DNA of 64,000 nucleotides from Denitrobaculum tricleocarpae (lineage in GTDB: Bacteria > Pseudomonadota > Alphaproteobacteria > Kiloniellales > Kiloniellaceae), in the NCBI RefSeq assembly GCF_007004665.1, contig NZ_ML660063.1, positions 1-64,000 of the forward strand, in the 5' to 3' direction. Below are positions 60,280 to 64,000 of the stretch, one piece after another. The notes below the pieces were generated by a model. That model ran no database searches, had not been told where the DNA came from, and saw only the letters and a list, made by a program, of their open reading frames with translations. A program made the translations under genes and the position numbers. The stretch's first letter is position 1. Each line of letters opens with the position of its first letter.

Positions 60280-61494
60280 TTAAGCCGCAAGGCTGAGCGG
60301 GAGTTTGGATATCACCCGGAAGCGGGCGCGGTCCGGCCGCAGGGTCGGTCCGGCTTGCTCGATCCTGGCGAAGCGCGCGAGCAGTTTGGAAAAAGCGAGA
60401 CTGGCTTCCATGCGGGCCAGGGAATTGCCGGCACAGATGTGGATGCCGTTTCCGAACGCCAGGTGGCGGTTCGGCGTCCGGGTGATATCGAAGGCCTCGG
60501 GTTCCGGGAATTGCCGTTCGTCATGATTGGCCGCGGCAATGCCGATGTGCAGGAAGGTGCCCGCGGGTAGAAGCTGGTCATGCAGAGTGACATCGACTGT
60601 GGCGCGCCGGTTGCCGATCTGAAGGGGGCTCTCGTAGCGCAGCATTTCCTCGACCGCGGTTTTCATCAGGGCCGGGTCGTTGCGCAACAGTGCCATCTGA
60701 TCCGGGAAGCGCAGCAGCAGGTCCATGCCATTGGAGATCAGCGTTGTGGTGGTGTCATGGCCTGCGTTCAGCAGAAAGATGCAGTTGTGCATCAGTTCCA
60801 GTTCGCTGAGGCCGTCCGGGCTGTCGTGATCGGCAAGCAGTGCGGAGAGAATATCGGTCTCCGCGCGCGCGCTCAATCTGCTGCGCTTCCAGGCGATCAA
60901 ATCGCGCAGATAATCCTTGAAGGCCTCAACCGAGGCATTGCCGGTTGCGAGTTGCTCCGGGGTCAGGCGCGGCTCCAATCCGCCCAGGATCACGTTCGCC
61001 CAATTGCGCAGGGGCTCGCGTTCGTCCCCGGGGATGCCCAGCATATCGCCGATCAAATTGAGCGGGATGGCGTTGGCGAAATCGTTGACCAGATCGATTG
61101 TTCCGGCGTCCTCGGCCTGGTCCAGCAAGGTGTCGATCATGTCCGCGACGTTGACTTCCAGGGCCTTGAGAGTGCGGGGCGTGAAGAAGGGTGCCAGTAG
61201 CCGCCGAACCCGGGTGTGATAGGGCGGGTCGTTGAAGACCAAAGACGTGGTGTGATGTTCGTACAGCGGGCCGTCGCCGAACTTTGGTTTGAAGTCGATT
61301 TTTTTGTCCGAGCTATAGCTTTGATGATCCTTCAGGATCGAAGCGGCATCCTCGTAGCGGCTGATGAAGAAGCTGCCGTCTGATTGCTGACTGAGCGGGG
61401 TGTTGTCGCGAACCTCGCGGTAGACGCCGTACGGGGCCTGATAAAACTCAGGACTCAGGTTGGCCAACTCGAATCCACGGCTGTTTGCGGTCAT
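60280..61494 (-). CDS. Cytochrome P450
   Basis: This 404-residue soluble P450 has an I-helix LLNAGHDTTTTL, a K-helix ExxR (EMLR), and the haem-binding loop LAFGNGIHICAGNSLARME with the cysteine ligand. It resembles bacterial CYP families that hydroxylate terpenoids, fatty acids or aromatics. No ferredoxin or reductase gene is adjacent, so redox partners are supplied elsewhere. Substrate is unknown. Confidence 0.95.
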   Translation of the reverse strand: MTANSRGFELANLSPEFYQAPYGVYREVRDNTPLSQQSDGSFFISRYEDAASILKDHQSYSSDKKIDFKPKFGDGPLYEHHTTSLVFNDPPYHTRVRRLLAPFFTPRTLKALEVNVADMIDTLLDQAEDAGTIDLVNDFANAIPLNLIGDMLGIPGDEREPLRNWANVILGGLEPRLTPEQLATGNASVEAFKDYLRDLIAWKRSRLSARAETDILSALLADHDSPDGLSELELMHNCIFLLNAGHDTTTTLISNGMDLLLRFPDQMALLRNDPALMKTAVEEMLRYESPLQIGNRRATVDVTLHDQLLPAGTFLHIGIAAANHDERQFPEPEAFDITRTPNRHLAFGNGIHICAGNSLARMEASLAFSKLLARFARIEQAGPTLRPDRARFRVISKLPLSLAA

Positions 61495-61901
61495 AGCTTA
61501 ATCATGCCTTCATAATCTTCTGTTCATAATCGCTTTACCATCTGCAGGTTGCTGCAACAGCGAAAAACCTTATGATGGAGCTTCCAGTCGTCGCCCAGGG
61601 TCCGCCCGGTGACGGCCCCGTCGCCGGCTTCTGCGCCGCTTCATAGCCCAGTTGCGTCACAAAACGGTTCTGGGTTTGTCATTCCAGGTTGAGAATTCAA
61701 AAACGACGATCACGATGATCGTCGCTTCTGAATTCTCAACCTAAAGGTCGCAGAAAAGACCAAGCTGTCGCAAGCTCCACAGAATTCAGCCGCAAAAGCG
61801 CTAACACTGCCGCTTTGCTGCTGGGAAACTGTGGAGACGGCATCCAGCGCCGACGTGAAAAAAAACTGTAAACGATCATGTAAGTAGGAACGTTCCAGAT
61901 T
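61495..61901. other. Gene-free region upstream of the XRE gene
   Basis: This 407-base region contains the long nested hairpin at 61686-61742 and no credible coding frame. The P450 promoter and the XRE promoter must lie here, on opposite strands. Confidence 0.45.
61686..61742. repeat. 57-bp nested perfect hairpin
   Basis: Outer arms AGGTTGAGAATTCA / TGAATTCTCAACCT (14 bp) and inner arms CGACGATCA / TGATCGTCG (9 bp) are exact, separated by AAAA and CTTC internal loops with a CGA tip. Total length equals the period of the array at 24.7 kb, but the sequence differs. It may be a mobile hairpin element or a transcription terminator. Confidence 0.85.
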
Positions 61902-62279
61902 ATGATTTCAGATACCATCGGCGGCCGCATCCGACAGGCCCGCAGTGAAGCCGGACTTAGCCAGCGGCAACTGGCGACCCGCCTGGCCGTGACCACCAAG
62001 ACCCTCGAGAACTGGGAAGAGGACCGCAGCGAGCCGCGCGCGAACAAGCTGGTGATGATGGCCGGTGTTCTGAACATTCCCTCGACCTGGCTCTTGACTG
62101 GCGATGCGCCGAAGGAAATGAAGCGCGGCTTCGATTTCCAGGAGACCATGGGGATATCCCAGAAACTGGAGCGGGCCATGGCAATGCAGGTCGCACTTTC
62201 CTCGCTGCTGGAAGAGGTCTCCTCCGATGTCTCGCGGCTTCAGAACGAGCTGGACAGCGAGCTGGAGATGGAAGCCTGA
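61902..62279 (+). CDS. XRE-family helix-turn-helix regulator
   Basis: This 125-residue protein has a Cro/C1-type HTH (IGGRIRQARSEAGLSQRQLATRLAVTTKTLENWEEDRSEPRANKLVMMAGVL) and a C-terminal helix of about 45 residues, acidic and probably coiled-coil, that may dimerise. Such proteins are small transcription regulators. No target is adjacent, and a nested hairpin lies about 160 bases upstream. Confidence 0.92.
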   Translation: MISDTIGGRIRQARSEAGLSQRQLATRLAVTTKTLENWEEDRSEPRANKLVMMAGVLNIPSTWLLTGDAPKEMKRGFDFQETMGISQKLERAMAMQVALSSLLEEVSSDVSRLQNELDSELEMEA

Positions 62280-62931
62280 AGCCCGGCGGGCACTGCGCCC
62301 CGGAGAATCCAGGGCGTTTCATCAAAGACCCCGTCTGACCACTTGTTCCTCCTGCCATAAGCGGGCCCTATGACATGAGCGAGGTTTCGGGCGGATCTGG
62401 TCGCGCTCGTTAGTCTTGCCATTCTGACGGGTGTAAAGTTTTTTTCGCTGCATCGGTGGGACGGCTGCCAGGGCTGATGCCGGCAAACTGTCACGGCCTC
62501 ATCACTCTATCGTCCCTTTGTGTGTGGCGTATCCGACAGGCACAGGCTTGACCAACCAACCGCCGCGTCTGGCCGAAAGCTACTCCTGCCTGTCTTCCAC
62601 GGGTCGTTTCCTTCCCGGCTTTCCAGGCCGCCGCGGTTTTCTCACATTCCCTTTGCGGATTTCTCGCTGCCCTGCTTCAGAGGGCTATGCAAACATTCCA
62701 GTAGATCCGGTTAAGTGCTGCTTTCTGCGGCGCCGCCCGTCGTAAGGGTAAAACTACATATGCCTTGTGCGGGCATGCGGGTTCCCTGCGGCTACGCCAG
62801 TTGCTAGGTACATGGCAGCCTGATGCTTGTAAGCGAACAAAGTCTCTTGCAGACCGATTCCGACTGCGGGTTGTGCAGGCTGATTTTACATTCAAATTTT
62901 TTGATTTAAGCGAACTGAGAGGACCTCAATC
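62280..62931. other. Gene-free region upstream of the second PEP-CTERM gene
   Basis: This 652-base stretch has only short, overlapping frames with no credible product. The sequence from 62740 to 62930 holds several short inverted repeats (for example around 62758-62785) and could form a structured leader for the PEP-CTERM gene, but no riboswitch family was recognised. Confidence 0.4.
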
Positions 62932-63648
62932 ATGTGGGTCAGGACAACACGACTTGCGGGTGCGGCCTGTATCGCAGCCCTGCCGTTTTTTTCGAGTTCA
63001 GATCTATCCGCGGCGCCGATTTTTTTCGATGACCGTGAGGCTTTCATGGCTGCGGCCGGTGCGCTGGCGGGTTTCGAGGGCTTCGAGGCCGCCAATATCG
63101 GCCCCGGAGGCAGTGCGACTGGATCAGAGTCCTGGGACAGTGAAAGTGACGATTCAGTGTTCAGTCCCGGTGGAATCGTGGAGGGCATCCGCTTCTCCGC
63201 TTTCCCTGGCGAACAGATTGCTGTCGCCGGCGGCTTTTCGCCCAATTCGACCGGAGTTGCGATTGGCCCCGAGGACGTTGCCAGTGATCTCTCGATAAAC
63301 CTCTTCACCGAGATCAATGCATTCGGTTTCGACCTCTTTAATCTTGGCGAAAGCGAGCAGGTCTTTCGCATTCCCATCCGCGACAGCTTTGACGAATTTG
63401 TCACGGAAATAGAGGTCACAGCCGGTCCTCTCGGCAGTTTCTTCGGAGTGATCGATGAGAGTCTTCTGTTGCGGGAATTCACCATCGAAGGTGTCAATCA
63501 AGACCTGGCTGCTGAGCTGATCGACAATGTGGTTTTCGGCATTGCCAATCCGACCGCCGTGCCCGAGCCGGGCACTCTTGCTCTCTTTGGTGCGGGTCTG
63601 CTGGGTTTTGTTGCGGCACGCCGCAAACGTGTGGGAACCCCTCGGTAA
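62932..63648 (+). CDS. PEP-CTERM sorting domain protein
   Basis: This 238-residue protein has a signal peptide (residues about 7-27) and ends in VPEPGTLALFGAGLLGFVAARRKR, a typical PEP-CTERM tail with the basic anchor. The central domain is acidic and beta-rich (FEGFEAANIGPGGSATGSE), without a catalytic motif. It should be exported, sorted by an exosortase and attached to the surface or released to the matrix. A second such protein opens the window at 1.5 kb, and a further secreted protein gene follows at 63.7 kb. Confidence 0.9.
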   Translation: MWVRTTRLAGAACIAALPFFSSSDLSAAPIFFDDREAFMAAAGALAGFEGFEAANIGPGGSATGSESWDSESDDSVFSPGGIVEGIRFSAFPGEQIAVAGGFSPNSTGVAIGPEDVASDLSINLFTEINAFGFDLFNLGESEQVFRIPIRDSFDEFVTEIEVTAGPLGSFFGVIDESLLLREFTIEGVNQDLAAELIDNVVFGIANPTAVPEPGTLALFGAGLLGFVAARRKRVGTPR

Positions 63649-63721
63649 CTCCATCAGCAACCCTTCAGGCCGCGGCGCAATTGATCCGGACCAAGGTGCT
63701 TCGGGCGCAAGGAGCAGTGTG

Positions 63722-64000
63722 ATGTTTGAACGTTTCAGGTTGATAGCGGTTGTGGCATTTGGCCTTTTTTTGGCCTCAGCCGGTACAGCGGAGGCCGGCC
63801 TCTGCGGCACGTCTATTTCGACCGACTGGACGGAGTTTCCCCGCGAAAACCAGACGGTCACGCCGACATTCGAATCTCCAGGCTTCGAAGCTTGCGGGAC
63901 CACGTCCTTTTTCAGCGGCTTTCTTGAGACGGAATTCAATGGCGGGGACATCGATCAAGGTGCATTCAACATGTCTGTGGAGGCACTGGACAACGACAGC
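63722..64000 (+). CDS. Secreted protein, 5' part (runs off the window)
   Basis: ATG 63722 opens a frame that stays open to the window edge (93 codons). The product has a signal peptide MFERFRLIAVVAFGLFLASA and a mature start with cysteines in LCGTS and ACGTTS. The C-terminus lies outside the window, so a PEP-CTERM tail cannot be confirmed. It follows the PEP-CTERM gene in the same direction after 73 bases and may be co-expressed. Confidence 0.75.
   Translation, partial: MFERFRLIAVVAFGLFLASAGTAEAGLCGTSISTDWTEFPRENQTVTPTFESPGFEACGTTSFFSGFLETEFNGGDIDQGAFNMSVEALDNDS

Noticed and set aside
62800-62830. Sigma-54 promoter before the second PEP-CTERM gene
   Set aside because: A GG..GC pair is present but spacing is one base short of the required distance, so support is too weak.

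Overview
The window reads as chromosomal DNA of a GC-rich, probably marine alphaproteobacterium. I infer a Rhodospirillales/Kiloniellales-type lineage, not a named species, from the TRAP transporters, two MocR-type regulators, the homogentisate pathway, PEP-CTERM secreted proteins and a DUF1127 protein. Most of the sequence is dense, short-operon, metabolically versatile chromosome. No transposase, integrase, phage structural gene, rRNA or CRISPR array was found.

Layout. 1-1.1 kb: 3' end of an unidentified gene, a cupin and a PilZ protein. 1.5-2.2 kb: PEP-CTERM protein. 2.2-8.1 kb: a MocR regulator divergent from a class II HMG-CoA reductase (mvaA) and a complete TRAP transporter, together a likely mevalonate uptake and catabolism locus. 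8.2-10.6 kb: a Tat-exported triple carboxymuconolactone-decarboxylase-like protein divergent from a LysR regulator. 10.6-19.6 kb: an ABC-type ATPase, a second MocR regulator, a globin-coupled chemoreceptor, two YbjQ proteins, a 2H phosphoesterase, a DUF900 hydrolase, an orphan TakP-like binding protein and a two-part cyclase. 19.6-23.8 kb: a large membrane protein, a GtrB-like glycosyltransferase and a flippase-like protein. 23.8-26.3 kb: a BetI-like regulator and a short BCCT transporter separated by a striking array of 57-bp hairpin repeats. 26-40 kb: assorted housekeeping and envelope genes, a slipin, and two irregular tRNA-like genes. 40-42.3 kb: LysR and EamA genes. 42.3-46.4 kb: an A/T-rich island with a SIR2-domain protein overlapped by a 937-residue partner, a likely anti-phage module. 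46.5-53.5 kb: the 3-hydroxyphenylacetate/homogentisate cluster (mhaB, mhaA, MBL protein, fahA, hmgA) and its MarR regulator. 53.5-64 kb: tandem secreted paralogues, a decayed gene, NUDIX, MAPEG, TfoX-N and DUF2461 proteins, a minimal HEXXH protein, maiA, glk, a P450, an XRE regulator, a second PEP-CTERM protein and a truncated secreted protein.

How parts work together. The hmg cluster encodes hydroxylation of 3-hydroxyphenylacetate to homogentisate, ring cleavage and fumarylacetoacetate hydrolysis. The missing isomerase (maiA) lies about 6 kb away and carries the same GTTTCA-NN-TGAAAC palindrome as the hmgA/marR intergenic region, so one regulator probably controls both loci. The mvaA-TRAP block appears to be a transporter plus first-enzyme unit under a divergent MocR.

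The most unusual features are families of small hairpin elements with constant ends but variable, still-paired stems (24.7-25.0 kb, 35.2 kb, possibly 6.2 kb; a second family at 48.6-48.7 kb), the two-gene SIR2 system, and the fused Lys/Ile(UAU)-like tRNA pair at 36.8-36.9 kb.
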